A stretch of DNA of 64,000 nt from Lachnospiraceae bacterium (GCA_017552715.1 JAFZOW010000014.1:1-64000), one strand, 5' to 3'. Shown: positions 25,833 through 35,355, counted from the stretch's first letter. The notes: a model not told the origin generated them from the sequence alone. Program-made: numbers and translations.

Positions 25833-26324
25833 ATGAAAGGTAAAATGGGATCTCTTCTTTCTATGGTCATCATGGGGATCATAGGCATACTGCTCTTATT
25901 TTTTCCCGGAGCTGTCAGCGACCTGCTGATCCGCCTGGTGGGTGCGGGACTGTTCATATTCGGGCTGTCCGGCATCCTGAGCGTGGTGATGCAGAAGGAT
26001 TTCCGGGCCAGCAGGACCGCCAATCTGGTGGGAAGCATCGCAGTGCTTGCTGTGGGCCTGGTCCTCTTCTTTAATCCCGGACTTGTGACGGGGATATTCC
26101 ACATTGTGCTGGGAGTACTGATCCTCTGGTTCGGTATCAGCAATCTGCTCTCGGCTCTTGATTCCGGTAACAAGGTGGCGATACTTCTGCCCCTGGTATC
26201 GGTAGTGCTGGGGGTTCTGATCCTGATCGGGATCTTTTCCGCTACGGATCTGGTGCTGCGCATAGCGGGAGCGGTGATGCTCTATGACGCGGTGGTCGGT
26301 CTGTGGGCTGCCTTAAAAGCTTGA
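25833..26324 (+). CDS. HdeD-like (DUF308) small multi-pass membrane protein
   Basis: 163 aa from ATG 25833, seven bases after AGGAGGG. Six hydrophobic segments are arranged as short helical hairpins with glycine-rich turns (GIIGILLLFFPGAV, VLGVLIL), the pattern of DUF308/HdeD proteins. The family is tied to acid or general stress in enterobacteria, but its biochemical role is unknown, especially in Firmicutes. A weak promoter (TTGCAC, 17 bases, TAGTTA) lies at about 25775-25803. It may be co-transcribed with the small protein at 26335. Confidence 0.75.
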   Translation: MKGKMGSLLSMVIMGIIGILLLFFPGAVSDLLIRLVGAGLFIFGLSGILSVVMQKDFRASRTANLVGSIAVLAVGLVLFFNPGLVTGIFHIVLGVLILWFGISNLLSALDSGNKVAILLPLVSVVLGVLILIGIFSATDLVLRIAGAVMLYDAVVGLWAALKA

Positions 26325-26334
26325 GGAACAGGAT

Positions 26335-26562
26335 ATGAAAAAAGACGGTAACGGTGTATTTCTTGTACTGCTTCTTATCTCGGTGGCGCTGGTCATCTGT
26401 CTTGCTCTGTGGTCGGCAAAAAAGAGCACAGATGAAGTAAAGGCGGTACAGCAGACAGAAGCCGAGTATAAAGAGGATGCCCGGGAAATGAAGGATGCCA
26501 TGTCGGATATGCAGGACGCGGTGGAAGCGGGCTATCAGAATCTGGATGACCAGCTGAAGTGA
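26335..26562 (+). CDS. Small single-pass membrane protein of unknown function
   Basis: 75 aa. One membrane helix near the N-terminus (GVFLVLLLISVALVICLALW), then a charged helical stretch rich in Glu, Asp, Gln and Met that is likely a short coiled coil facing one side of the membrane. AGGAACAGGAT precedes the ATG. It starts 10 bases after the DUF308 gene, and its TGA overlaps the GTG of miaA (GTGA), so translation is coupled to miaA. I do not recognise a family. Codon use and position suggest a real gene. Confidence 0.65.
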   Translation: MKKDGNGVFLVLLLISVALVICLALWSAKKSTDEVKAVQQTEAEYKEDAREMKDAMSDMQDAVEAGYQNLDDQLK

Positions 26563-27506
26563 CGGAAGAGAAAAAGCGCAAACTGATCATCATCGCGGGC
26601 CCCACGGCTACGGGGAAAAGTGCTGCAGCCGTAGAGCTGGCAAAGCGTATCGGCGGGGAGGTCATCAGTGCCGATTCCATGCAGGTATACCGAGGCATGG
26701 ATATCGGTTCGGCCAAGGTGACAAAGGAAGAGATGCAGGGAGTGCCGCATCATCTCATCGATGTGCTGGAGCCGGAAGAAGCCTTCAATATAACCCTGTT
26801 TCAGAAGATGGCCACGGATGCGGCCGAAGAGATATACAGCCGGGGGCATGTGCCCATCATCTGCGGTGGAACGGGCTTTTATATACAGTCCGTACTATAT
26901 GGCATCGAATTTACCCGGGAAGAAACGGACCTTGCTTATCGTGCCGGGCTGGAGGAGCTGCCTGCGGATAAGCTTTACGAAATGCTCAAGGCGGTGGATC
27001 CGGCTTCCTGTGAAGCCATTCATGCGAACAACCGCAAGCGGGTGATACGGGCCCTGGAGTTCTATCACGAGACCGGGCAGCCCATATCCGCCCACAATGC
27101 GCAGGAACGGGCAAGAGAAGCAGCCTTTGATGCCCGTTTTTTTGTGCTCACGGATGAACGTTCCGTGCTGTATGAGCGCATTGATGCAAGGGTAGACCGC
27201 ATGGTGGAAGCAGGGCTTGTGGATGAAGTAAAAAGGCTTAAGGAACGGGGCATAGCTCGCACGGCCGTTTCCATGCAGGGGCTGGGATACAAGGAGATAT
27301 ACGACTACTTGAGCGGTGAATACAGCCTGGAGGAAGCGGTGAAGCGTATCAAGCAGGGAAGCCGTCATTATGCGAAGAGGCAGCTTACCTGGTTTAAGAG
27401 GGAACGGGACACCATCTGGCTGGACCGCAGCACTTTCAAAGACGCGGAACGGGAGATCGTAGACCGGATGGAGGAAGAATACTTAAATGATAAGAGAAGC
27501 ATATAA
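26559..27506 (+). CDS. miaA: tRNA dimethylallyltransferase MiaA
   Basis: 315 aa. It transfers a dimethylallyl group to A37 of tRNAs reading UNN codons, the first step to ms2i6A. The P-loop GPTATGKS is at residues 14-21, followed by ISADSMQVYRGMDIGSAK, HHLIDV and GGTGFYIQSVLYG; the C-terminal arm has RQLTWFKRE. The GTG start overlaps the previous stop. It lies 22 kb from mutL, although mutS-mutL-miaA is contiguous in many Firmicutes. It overlaps the next gene by 20 bases. Confidence 0.95.
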   Translation: MTEEKKRKLIIIAGPTATGKSAAAVELAKRIGGEVISADSMQVYRGMDIGSAKVTKEEMQGVPHHLIDVLEPEEAFNITLFQKMATDAAEEIYSRGHVPIICGGTGFYIQSVLYGIEFTREETDLAYRAGLEELPADKLYEMLKAVDPASCEAIHANNRKRVIRALEFYHETGQPISAHNAQERAREAAFDARFFVLTDERSVLYERIDARVDRMVEAGLVDEVKRLKERGIARTAVSMQGLGYKEIYDYLSGEYSLEEAVKRIKQGSRHYAKRQLTWFKRERDTIWLDRSTFKDAEREIVDRMEEEYLNDKRSI

Positions 27507-28773
27507 AAGACTGGGCCTGGATGATGAAGTGATCGATCTGGGAGAAAGCGTGCGCTCGGGACTGAAAGAGCGTTTTTCGGACATAGACGAAAGGGCAGAG
27601 GCCAACCAGCTCAAAGTCCTGGCTGCCATGCAGAAGGAGCAGGTGAGCGAGGCATGCCTGCTGGGAACTACGGGCTACGGCTACAACGACCTGGGGCGTG
27701 ATACCCTGGAAAAAGTATATGCGGATATCTTCCGGACCGAGGATGCCCTGGTGCGGCCGCAGATCAGCTGCGGAACCCATGCCCTGGCCCTGGCTCTTAT
27801 GGGGAATCTGCGTCCAGGGGATGAACTCTTAAGCCCGGTGGGAAAGCCTTATGATACCCTGGAGGAAGTGATAGGCATAAGGGATGACGGAGACGGACAT
27901 TCCAGCGGTTCCCTTAAGGAATACGGTGTCAGCTATCGGCAGGTGGATCTGAAGGCGGACGGCAGTTTCGATTATCCGGCCATAGAGGCGGCCATCAAAG
28001 AAAAGACCCGGCTGGTGACCATACAGCGTTCCAAAGGCTATCAGACCAGGCCTTCCCTTTCCGTGGAAAGGATCGGGGAGCTGATAAGTTTTATCCGGAA
28101 TATCAAGCCCGAAGTGGTGATCATGGTAGATAACTGCTACGGCGAATTTGTGCAGACCATAGAACCTACGGAAGTGGGGGCGGATATGGCGGTGGGTTCG
28201 CTCATCAAGAACCCCGGCGGCGGGCTCTGTCCCTGCGGAGGCTATATCGCCGGTACGAAGATCTGCGTTGAAAACGCTGCAAAGCGCCTGTCTTCTCCGG
28301 GGCTTGGAAAAGAGGTGGGAGCCTCCCTGGCGGTACTCCCTGCCTTCTTTCAGGGGCTGTTTTTGGCACCGGTAGTGACGGCTTCCGCATTAAAGACCGC
28401 GATCTTTGCCTCTGCGGTATACGAGCGGCTCGGTTTTCCTGTGCTGCCCGATTCCAAAGAAGAACGGGTTGATATCATCCAGGCCGTGACCCTGGGTTCG
28501 GCCGAAAAGCTCATCGCCTTCTGCGAGGGTATACAGGCGGCGGCACCGGTGGATTCCCATGTGCGTCCCGAACCCTGGGATATGCCGGGCTATGATGCAC
28601 AGGTGATCATGGCGGCAGGGGCCTTTGTTTCCGGCTCTTCCATCGAGCTTTCTGCCGACGGCCCCCTGCGTGAGCCCTATGCTGCATATTTTCAGGGCGG
28701 GCTCTCGTTCTATCACGGGGCATACGGCATCCTTAAGAGTGTACAAAGCCTTAAAAACAAAGGGTTCTTGTAA
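27487..28773 (+). CDS. PLP enzyme of the methionine gamma-lyase-like YnbB family
   Basis: 428 aa, ATG 27487 after GGAGGAAG inside the end of miaA. It matches the 'aluminium resistance' / Met_gamma_lyase family commonly found next to miaA: TTGYGYNDLGRDTLEKVYA, QISCGTHALA, MVDNCYGEFVQ with the PLP-stacking Asp, and the lysine of SLIKNPGGG (about residue 241) as the expected Schiff-base site. The substrate is not established; sulfur amino-acid lyase activity is inferred from fold. Its stop codon is part of the mreB -35 box. Confidence 0.9.
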   Translation: MIREAYKRLGLDDEVIDLGESVRSGLKERFSDIDERAEANQLKVLAAMQKEQVSEACLLGTTGYGYNDLGRDTLEKVYADIFRTEDALVRPQISCGTHALALALMGNLRPGDELLSPVGKPYDTLEEVIGIRDDGDGHSSGSLKEYGVSYRQVDLKADGSFDYPAIEAAIKEKTRLVTIQRSKGYQTRPSLSVERIGELISFIRNIKPEVVIMVDNCYGEFVQTIEPTEVGADMAVGSLIKNPGGGLCPCGGYIAGTKICVENAAKRLSSPGLGKEVGASLAVLPAFFQGLFLAPVVTASALKTAIFASAVYERLGFPVLPDSKEERVDIIQAVTLGSAEKLIAFCEGIQAAAPVDSHVRPEPWDMPGYDAQVIMAAGAFVSGSSIELSADGPLREPYAAYFQGGLSFYHGAYGILKSVQSLKNKGFL

Positions 28774-28796
28774 AAAAGGCTCGGATATGCTATAAT
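28768..28796 (+). promoter_or_regulatory. Promoter of the mreB-rodA operon
   Basis: TTGTAA (28768-28773, including the upstream stop codon), 17 bases, TATAAT (28791-28796); start about 28803. Confidence 0.75.
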
Positions 28797-28820
28797 ATCT
28801 TCTGCTGTGTGAAGCTTAGC

Positions 28821-28838
28821 CGGGCTTATGCCCGTTTT
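28821..28838 (+). terminator. Attenuator-like hairpin in the mreB leader
   Basis: CGGGC-TTAT-GCCCG followed by TTTT lies about 20 nt after the predicted start and before the mreB ribosome site. It is short and may act as a partial terminator or stability element. Confidence 0.4.
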
Positions 28839-28860
28839 GATATAGACGGAGGTTTGAACC

Positions 28861-29868
28861 TTGAATGTGAATGCTTTCGGGATCGATCTGGGATCCAGCA
28901 ATATAAAGATCTATAACGGCAACGACGATACCTATTTCATGGAAAAAAACATGATCGCCATCGAAGGGCGGGATACTCTCTTCGCCTACGGCGATTCTGC
29001 CTTTGACATGTACGAAAAGGCTCCGGATAATATCCAGGTCTCTTTTCCGGTGGTGAACGGGGTCATTGCCGATATCAAGAACATGGACACCCTGATCCAT
29101 TATTTTGTTTCCGATCTGTCCCGGGGGAATATCCGTCCGGCGGATTTTTACATTGCCGTGCCCACGGATGTGACGGAAGTGGAGCGCAGGGCGTTTTACG
29201 ATCTGATACGTGACAGCAATGTTAAGGCGCGCCGTATCCTGATCGTGGAGAAGGCCATAGCCGACGGCCTGGGGATGAGCATTGACGTAAAGACTTCCCA
29301 GGGTGTGCTGGTGGTGGATGTAGGTTATGATACAACGGAAGTTTCCCTTCTTTCTCTGGGAGGCATAGTTTTAAGCCGCCTGATAAAAGTAGGGGGATAC
29401 CGTTTTGATGAAGCGATCAAAGCGGCAGTGCGCCGCGAATACAGCCTGGTGATCGGCTCCAAGACCTCGGAAAAGCTGAAGATCGCCATGTGGGAAGTGG
29501 AAGCGCAGAACAAGAATGCCGTAGTCTACGGCCGGGATATCGTTATGGGCCTGCCTGTGGAGAAAGAGATCGCCACACCTCTGGTCTATGAAGCTCTGAA
29601 GGAGCATTTTGATACGATCATCGATAACATCCGCCAGATCCTGGAGCGTACGCCTCCCGAGCTTTCGGCGGATATCTACCGTCACGGTATCTATCTGACC
29701 GGCGGCGGAAGTCTGGTGGGGCATCTCGCCGAGAATATCGCGGCAGCCACGGGTCTGAAAGTGAATATGGATGAAGAGCCCATAGCTACCGTGGTTAAAG
29801 GCCTCTACACCGTGATGCGCGATTCCCATTTCGCCTCTCTTGGCGTGGAAGTGAACAACGGAAAGTAA
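28861..29868 (+). CDS. mreB: Rod-shape actin homologue MreB
   Basis: 335 aa. Actin-fold ATPase filament that directs lateral wall synthesis under the membrane. Phosphate-1 loop GIDLGSSNIKIY (7-18), VVDVGYDTTEVS (about 157) for phosphate-2, and TGGGSLVGHL near 281 for the adenosine site. The TTG start at 28861 is preceded by GGAGG at a good distance, and no in-frame ATG fits. It is the first gene of the mreB-mreC-mreD-PBP2-rodA run. Confidence 0.93.
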   Translation: MNVNAFGIDLGSSNIKIYNGNDDTYFMEKNMIAIEGRDTLFAYGDSAFDMYEKAPDNIQVSFPVVNGVIADIKNMDTLIHYFVSDLSRGNIRPADFYIAVPTDVTEVERRAFYDLIRDSNVKARRILIVEKAIADGLGMSIDVKTSQGVLVVDVGYDTTEVSLLSLGGIVLSRLIKVGGYRFDEAIKAAVRREYSLVIGSKTSEKLKIAMWEVEAQNKNAVVYGRDIVMGLPVEKEIATPLVYEALKEHFDTIIDNIRQILERTPPELSADIYRHGIYLTGGGSLVGHLAENIAAATGLKVNMDEEPIATVVKGLYTVMRDSHFASLGVEVNNGK

Positions 29869-29871
29869 GAT

Positions 29872-30750
29872 ATGGCTCCCGTAGTAAGAAAGAAAGCTGA
29901 GACAAAGACACTTCCTCCGAAGTATCTTTTACTGATACTTACCCTTCTGTGCATGGGTATGATGCTCTATACCTTTACCCAGGACAGTGCGGGGCATTTT
30001 ATGCAGGATGTGGCGGGTTTTGTGGTGGTGCCCTTTCAGGAGGGGATCACAAAGGTCGGCACGGCTTTGGTAAAGAATGCGGAGAAAAGGAAGACCATAG
30101 AGGATCTGCTGGCCGAAAACGACCGCCTGCAGGCCGAGATCGATGCCCTGAACCGGGAAAATGCCCAGCTCATGCAGGATCATTACGAGCTGTCCAGCCT
30201 GCGGAGTCTTTATGAACTGGACAGTACCTATGCGGATTACGATAAGGTGGGTGCCCGCATCATCGCTGCCGATTCCGGCAACCGTTACAGCACTTTTACC
30301 ATAAACAAGGGCCGGGATGACGGCATAAGCGAGAACATGAATGTCATAGCGGGTTCCGGACTGGTGGGGATCGTTTCGGAATGCGGGAAGAACTGGTCAC
30401 GTGTCACAACCATCATTTCCGACGGCTCCAACGTGAGTGCCACCGTTCTTCATTCCCGGGATCATCTGATCGTTTCCGGGGATATGGAGCTGATCCGGCA
30501 GGGCATGATACGTTATTCGCAGCTTTCCGACCGGGACAGGGAAGTAAAGGTAGGAGACAAGGTCGTTACCTCGGATATCAGCGACCGTTATCTTCCGGGC
30601 ATACTCATCGGCTATATCTCCTCCATCGATACGGATTCCAATCAGCTGACCATGTCCGGCCAGCTTCAGCCGGTTGTGGATTTTGAACATCTTACCGACG
30701 TGCTGATCATCACGCAGACACGAAAGGAACTGGAGGGGTGGAAAGAATGA
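29872..30750 (+). CDS. mreC: Rod-shape protein MreC
   Basis: 292 aa. One membrane anchor (about 17-35), a coiled coil (about 70-110, NDRLQAEIDALNRENAQL) and the extracellular beta domains with GLVGIVSECG and the GDKVVTSDISDRYLPGILIG segment typical of MreC. It links the cytoplasmic MreB filament to the extracellular synthases. It starts three bases after mreB; its stop overlaps the mreD start (ATGA). Confidence 0.93.
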   Translation: MAPVVRKKAETKTLPPKYLLLILTLLCMGMMLYTFTQDSAGHFMQDVAGFVVVPFQEGITKVGTALVKNAEKRKTIEDLLAENDRLQAEIDALNRENAQLMQDHYELSSLRSLYELDSTYADYDKVGARIIAADSGNRYSTFTINKGRDDGISENMNVIAGSGLVGIVSECGKNWSRVTTIISDGSNVSATVLHSRDHLIVSGDMELIRQGMIRYSQLSDRDREVKVGDKVVTSDISDRYLPGILIGYISSIDTDSNQLTMSGQLQPVVDFEHLTDVLIITQTRKELEGWKE

Positions 30751-31316
30751 AGCGTATCTTTTCCGCCTCTGTAGCGGTTTTCTTTTTTTATCTTTTGCAG
30801 AGCAGTGCTTTCCGGGGCTTGAGTTTCGGCAGCGCCGTACCCAATCTCCTGCTCATAGCCTGTGTCAGCTACGGCTGGCTGAGAGGGAGCAGCAGCGGTA
30901 TCCTGGTGGGCTTTTTCGGCGGACTGCTGATGGACATCTTCAGCATGGGAGTCCTTGGGATGTATGCTCTTTTTTATATGTATGCGGGTTTTATCAGCGG
31001 CCTGGCACATCCCTGGTACGACCCCCGGGAATTCCGCATACCCCTTATCCTGATCTTTGTGGAAGACGCGCTGCTTTCGCTTTTGCGCTTCTTATTCTTT
31101 TATGTGATGAACGGGGATTTCCGTTTCCGCTTTTTCTTTACGGGGCGCCTGCTTCCGGAACTGGCGGCTACCGCCATCCTGGCCGTCATCATCTATCCGC
31201 TGCTTCTGTGGATCGAAGAGCGTTTCATCCGGCCGGATATGGACGAAAAGCTGAGGCAGGCCGAATCCGATATAGCAGCCCTGGGTGACGGGGATAGAAA
31301 GGAGGGGACGGTCTGA
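30747..31316 (+). CDS. mreD: Rod-shape protein MreD
   Basis: 189 aa, five to six membrane helices, with the FLLQSS-type N-terminus and the FFGGLLMDIFS loop characteristic of MreD. The start is ATG 30747 (GAGGGG upstream), overlapping the mreC stop; an upstream GTG at 30738 is possible. The C-terminal tail is charged. Its stop overlaps the start of the PBP2 gene. Confidence 0.88.
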   Translation: MKRIFSASVAVFFFYLLQSSAFRGLSFGSAVPNLLLIACVSYGWLRGSSSGILVGFFGGLLMDIFSMGVLGMYALFYMYAGFISGLAHPWYDPREFRIPLILIFVEDALLSLLRFLFFYVMNGDFRFRFFFTGRLLPELAATAILAVIIYPLLLWIEERFIRPDMDEKLRQAESDIAALGDGDRKEGTV

Positions 31317-34180
31317 TGCTGATCACTGAGATACGCGAAAAGATCGTTAATTTCATCCGTTCCCGTTTCTTTGTGCCCTATGTTTTTCTGCTGCTGATGT
31401 GCGGGATACTGCTGGGCAGTGTTTTCCGCCTTCAGATCGTTCACGGCAGTGAATATGAGGAAAACTTCAGGCTGCTTTCGGAAAAGGACATCCGTATCCC
31501 GGGAGCCCGGGGGAATATCTATGACCGGAACGGTGTGCTGCTGGCCTATAACGAGCTGGCTTATTCCGTGACCATCACAGATACCGTGGAATCCGGTAAC
31601 GGCAAGAACGAAAAACTCAACGGCATCATCATCTCCATGATACGTCTTATCGAAAAGAACGGGGATGAGGTCTTTTCGGATTTCGGCATCTATATCGACG
31701 AGGGTGATAATTACTGCTTTGCTTATAAGGAAGCACAGCTTTTGCGTTTTCTGGCGGATATCTACGGGCATGCCAAGACGGAAGAATTAAGCTATACCGA
31801 GCGGAACGCCAATCCGGATGAGGTGATGGAATATCTGGCAAGCAGCGATAAATTCGGTATAGGCAGTTATGCCCATAACGAAAAGAACAAGAGCAGCTTT
31901 TTCCCTATGATGGGCTACACCAAGGAGGAGATCCTGAAGATCGCTATCGTACGGTATCAGCTCAGCCTGAACGCCTTCCAGAAATATATCGCCACCACCG
32001 TGGCGACGGATGTGTCGGAAAAGACAGTGGCGGTGATCATGGAGAACAAGGACAGCCTGGACGGGGTGAACATCGTGGAAGATACGGTGAGGCGCTACAA
32101 TCACTCCGTATATTTCTCCCAGGTCCTGGGCTATACCGGCCGCATCTCCCAGCAGGAATACGAAACCTATTCCGCGGAGAGCGATAATTACGATACCACC
32201 GATTATGTGGGAAAGACCGGCATCGAGTTCTCCATGGAAAAGGAGCTGCAGGGTATAAAGGGGAGCGAGACGGTCTATGTGGACAAGATGGGAAAGATCA
32301 TCGAGAGCCGCAATGTGACCATGCCCCTGGCGGGAAATGATATCTATCTGACCATCGATTCGGAGCTGCAGATGGCGGCTTACCATCTGCTGGAGCAGAA
32401 GATCGCGGGTATACTTGTGGGACATCTGGTGGATGCGAAGGAAGTGGAGCAGGAAGGCCGTAACCGTTCCATCCCTGTGTATGATGTTTACAGTGCTCTT
32501 TACGGGAACAATGTTATCGATCTGAACCATATGGCCGGCCCCTATGCCGGAGAGACGGAACGGGTGGTGTATGCCAGCTTTGAGCAGAAGCAGAGCGAGG
32601 TGCTTGCGCAGCTGGAAGAAGAGATGCGCTACGGGGATAAGGCCTATCAGGATCTTTCCAAAGAGATGAAGGAGTACGAGAGTTTTGTGGTGAGCATGCT
32701 GCTTTCCGAAAATTACGGCGTGCTCCTGGGAAGCGAGATCGATACGGAGGATCCCACCTATCTGGACTGGCGTGTAAAAGAGACCATCAGCATACGGAAA
32801 TACCTGATGTACTGTATCGCGCAGCAATGGGTGAACTTAAGCAAGCTGAACTTAAACGGCCGCTATTCCGATTCGGAAGAGATCTACAGTGCCCTTGTAA
32901 GCTATTGCATGGAGCACCTGAAGACCAATATGGATTTCTCCAAAAAGCTGTATAAATATATGCTTCTGCAGGACCGCATCAACGGCCGGCAGACCTGCCT
33001 GATCCTCTGGGAACAGGATGTGATCCAGGTGGATAACCAGCGCCTGACTTCCCTTCGGGTGGGAGCCATCAGTGCCTACAGCTTTATCTACGACCTCATC
33101 GAGAACCTTCGGCTTACGCCTTCACAGCTGGGGCTGGAACCCTGTTCCGGTTCGGTGGTGATGACGGACCCCAATACCGGGGAGGTGCTGGCTCTGGTAT
33201 CTTATCCCGGTTATGATAACAACCGGCTGGCCAACCGGGCGGATTCCGCCTATCTGGCCAAACTTTCAGCGGACAAGTCCAATCCCCTGTGGAACAATGC
33301 CACGCAGCAGCGAACGGCTCCCGGTTCCACCTTCAAGATGGTAAGTTCGGTGGCCGGAGTGCAGGAAGGGGTGATCAACCTTCATTCCATCATCGAATGC
33401 ACGGGTATCTTTACAAAGCTTAATGACCGTGCCCATACCTGCTGGGCATGGCCGGGGCATCACGGGAACCTGACACTGGAAGGCGGTATCGAGAATTCCT
33501 GTAACTGCTTCTTTTATGAGGTGGGTTACCGGCTGGCAGATGACGGAGCCGGCTATAACGATCATGTGGGTATAGAGCGCCTGAGCAAGTATGCGGAAGA
33601 ATTCGGGCTGGGAGAAAAGACGGGAGTGGAGATCTCGGAATCGGATCCCCAGATCTCGGACCGATACCCTGTTGACTCTGCTATAGGACAGGGGACGCAT
33701 AACTTTACCACCGCCGGACTGGTCCGATACGTGGGAGCCGTGGCCAACAACGGAACGGTTTATTATCTGAGCCTGATACACGAGATCCGATCCTCCTCCG
33801 GTGGTGCGGATTACTACTTTATCCCGAAGGTACGCAATCAGATCACGCTGGATCAGAGCCTGTGGAATTCCATACACAGCGGTATGCGCAAGGTGGTGGA
33901 AGGTAAGGTATACTTTAATGTGGAAGGCCTGAACGCCGCAGGCAAGACCGGAACGGCACAGGAGGCTACCAACAGACCCAACCACGCACTCTTTGTGGGC
34001 TACGCCCCTTATTCCGATCCAAAGGTGGCCATAGCCGTGCGTATAGCCAACGGTTATGCTTCGGACTTTGCGGCCCAGGTGGCCTGTTCCTGCCTGCAGT
34101 ATTACTTCGTGCCCGAGGGCGCGGATGAGCTGATCACGGGTACGGCTTCCGAGGCGACGGCTGTATCGGGAGGAGACTGA
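31316..34180 (+). CDS. Elongation-specific class B penicillin-binding protein (PBP2 type), enlarged
   Basis: 954 aa D,D-transpeptidase that partners RodA. N-terminal membrane anchor (about 20-42), the dimerisation domain with GARGNIYDRNG and YVGKTGIE, and the transpeptidase with Ser671 of STFK, SCN at 728-730 and KTG at 877-879, all intact. It is much longer than the usual 600-720 aa. About 230 residues (roughly 370-600), mostly helical and charged, sit between LTIDSELQMAAYHLLE and GSVVMTDPNTGEVLALVSYPGYD, which in E. coli PBP2 lie close together. One-base overlaps with mreD and rodA show tight coupling. Confidence 0.92.
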   Translation: MLITEIREKIVNFIRSRFFVPYVFLLLMCGILLGSVFRLQIVHGSEYEENFRLLSEKDIRIPGARGNIYDRNGVLLAYNELAYSVTITDTVESGNGKNEKLNGIIISMIRLIEKNGDEVFSDFGIYIDEGDNYCFAYKEAQLLRFLADIYGHAKTEELSYTERNANPDEVMEYLASSDKFGIGSYAHNEKNKSSFFPMMGYTKEEILKIAIVRYQLSLNAFQKYIATTVATDVSEKTVAVIMENKDSLDGVNIVEDTVRRYNHSVYFSQVLGYTGRISQQEYETYSAESDNYDTTDYVGKTGIEFSMEKELQGIKGSETVYVDKMGKIIESRNVTMPLAGNDIYLTIDSELQMAAYHLLEQKIAGILVGHLVDAKEVEQEGRNRSIPVYDVYSALYGNNVIDLNHMAGPYAGETERVVYASFEQKQSEVLAQLEEEMRYGDKAYQDLSKEMKEYESFVVSMLLSENYGVLLGSEIDTEDPTYLDWRVKETISIRKYLMYCIAQQWVNLSKLNLNGRYSDSEEIYSALVSYCMEHLKTNMDFSKKLYKYMLLQDRINGRQTCLILWEQDVIQVDNQRLTSLRVGAISAYSFIYDLIENLRLTPSQLGLEPCSGSVVMTDPNTGEVLALVSYPGYDNNRLANRADSAYLAKLSADKSNPLWNNATQQRTAPGSTFKMVSSVAGVQEGVINLHSIIECTGIFTKLNDRAHTCWAWPGHHGNLTLEGGIENSCNCFFYEVGYRLADDGAGYNDHVGIERLSKYAEEFGLGEKTGVEISESDPQISDRYPVDSAIGQGTHNFTTAGLVRYVGAVANNGTVYYLSLIHEIRSSSGGADYYFIPKVRNQITLDQSLWNSIHSGMRKVVEGKVYFNVEGLNAAGKTGTAQEATNRPNHALFVGYAPYSDPKVAIAVRIANGYASDFAAQVACSCLQYYFVPEGADELITGTASEATAVSGGD

Positions 34181-35355
34181 TGAAGCAGAAACTCCGGCTG
34201 AAAGATCTGGATATAAAGCTGATCGTACTGCTCCTGGCTATTTCCATGGTGGGTGTTTTTGCCATAGGCAGCGCGAAGGAATCCCTGCAGATGCGCCAGG
34301 TCATGGGACTGATCGCGGGCTTTGTCATCATGCTCCTGATCACCTTCCTGGATTACAATTTCATCCTGAAATTCTACTGGCTGATCTATGCCGGGAACCT
34401 GTTGCTGCTGGTCCTGGTTCAGCTCTTCGGTAAATCCGCCAACAATGCCCAGCGATGGATCGAGATCGCCGGCATACGTTTTCAGCCCTCCGAGAGCGCA
34501 AAAATCCTGTTGATACTTTTTTTTGCACAGTTTATAATGAAACGAAAGGACCGGATCAACAGTCCGACCAGCATTTTTTCGATGCTGGCCCTGTTCCTTC
34601 CGGTGTTTGTGCTGGTCTATAAACAGCCGGATCTGTCCACCAGTATCATGCTGGTCCTCATCTTTGCCACGGTGCTTTATGTGGGAGGGCTGAGCCGTAA
34701 GCTGATCCTGGGAGTGCTGGCCGTAGTGATACCGGCGGCAGTGGTGCTGCTGTTCCTCATCCTCCAGCCGGATCAGACCATCGTGGAGTCTTATCAGCAG
34801 GAACGTATCCTTTCCTGGCTGCAGCCGGAGAAATACGCGCTGAGTACGGCTTACCAGCAGCAGAATTCGGTTACCGCCATAGGTTCCGGCAGGCTCTGGG
34901 GTAAGGGGCTGAACAATAACGAGGTGGGTTCCGTTAAAAACGGGAATTACATCTCCGAGCCCCAGACCGACTTTATCTTTGCCATCATAGGGGAAGAGAT
35001 GGGCTTTGTGGGGACCAGCGTTACCATAGTGCTCCTGACGCTGGTGGCCTGGGAATGCCTGCATATAGGGACCAAGGCCAAAGACCTTTCGGGGCGGATA
35101 ATATGCTTTGGCATGGGCGGGCATGTGGCATTTCAGGCCTTCATCAATATTGGTGTTACAACGGGGCTTTTGCCCACTACCGGTCTGCCGCTGCCTTTTG
35201 TGAGTTACGGACTTACCAGTCTTATAAGCCTTTATGCGGGCATGGGTTTTGTACTGAGTGTGGGTATGCGCAGGCCGCAGCCCAGACCTTCCGGTACCAT
35301 CTCCTTTACGGAACTGATCCAGGAGGAGATCTACGTGGAAAATCCGACAAAGTGA
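34180..35355 (+). CDS. rodA: SEDS-family glycan polymerase RodA
   Basis: 391 aa with ten hydrophobic segments, the SEDS fold. Recognisable are QRWIEIAGIRFQPSESAK, KQPDLSTS (with the catalytic-loop Asp), ERILSWLQPEKY, GSGRLWGKGL, SEPQTDFIFAIIGEEMGF and GLPLPFVSYGLTS. It polymerises lipid II during side-wall growth with the preceding PBP. Position and operon make RodA more likely than FtsW or SpoVE. The start overlaps the PBP2 stop (TGATG). Confidence 0.93.
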   Translation: MKQKLRLKDLDIKLIVLLLAISMVGVFAIGSAKESLQMRQVMGLIAGFVIMLLITFLDYNFILKFYWLIYAGNLLLLVLVQLFGKSANNAQRWIEIAGIRFQPSESAKILLILFFAQFIMKRKDRINSPTSIFSMLALFLPVFVLVYKQPDLSTSIMLVLIFATVLYVGGLSRKLILGVLAVVIPAAVVLLFLILQPDQTIVESYQQERILSWLQPEKYALSTAYQQQNSVTAIGSGRLWGKGLNNNEVGSVKNGNYISEPQTDFIFAIIGEEMGFVGTSVTIVLLTLVAWECLHIGTKAKDLSGRIICFGMGGHVAFQAFINIGVTTGLLPTTGLPLPFVSYGLTSLISLYAGMGFVLSVGMRRPQPRPSGTISFTELIQEEIYVENPTK

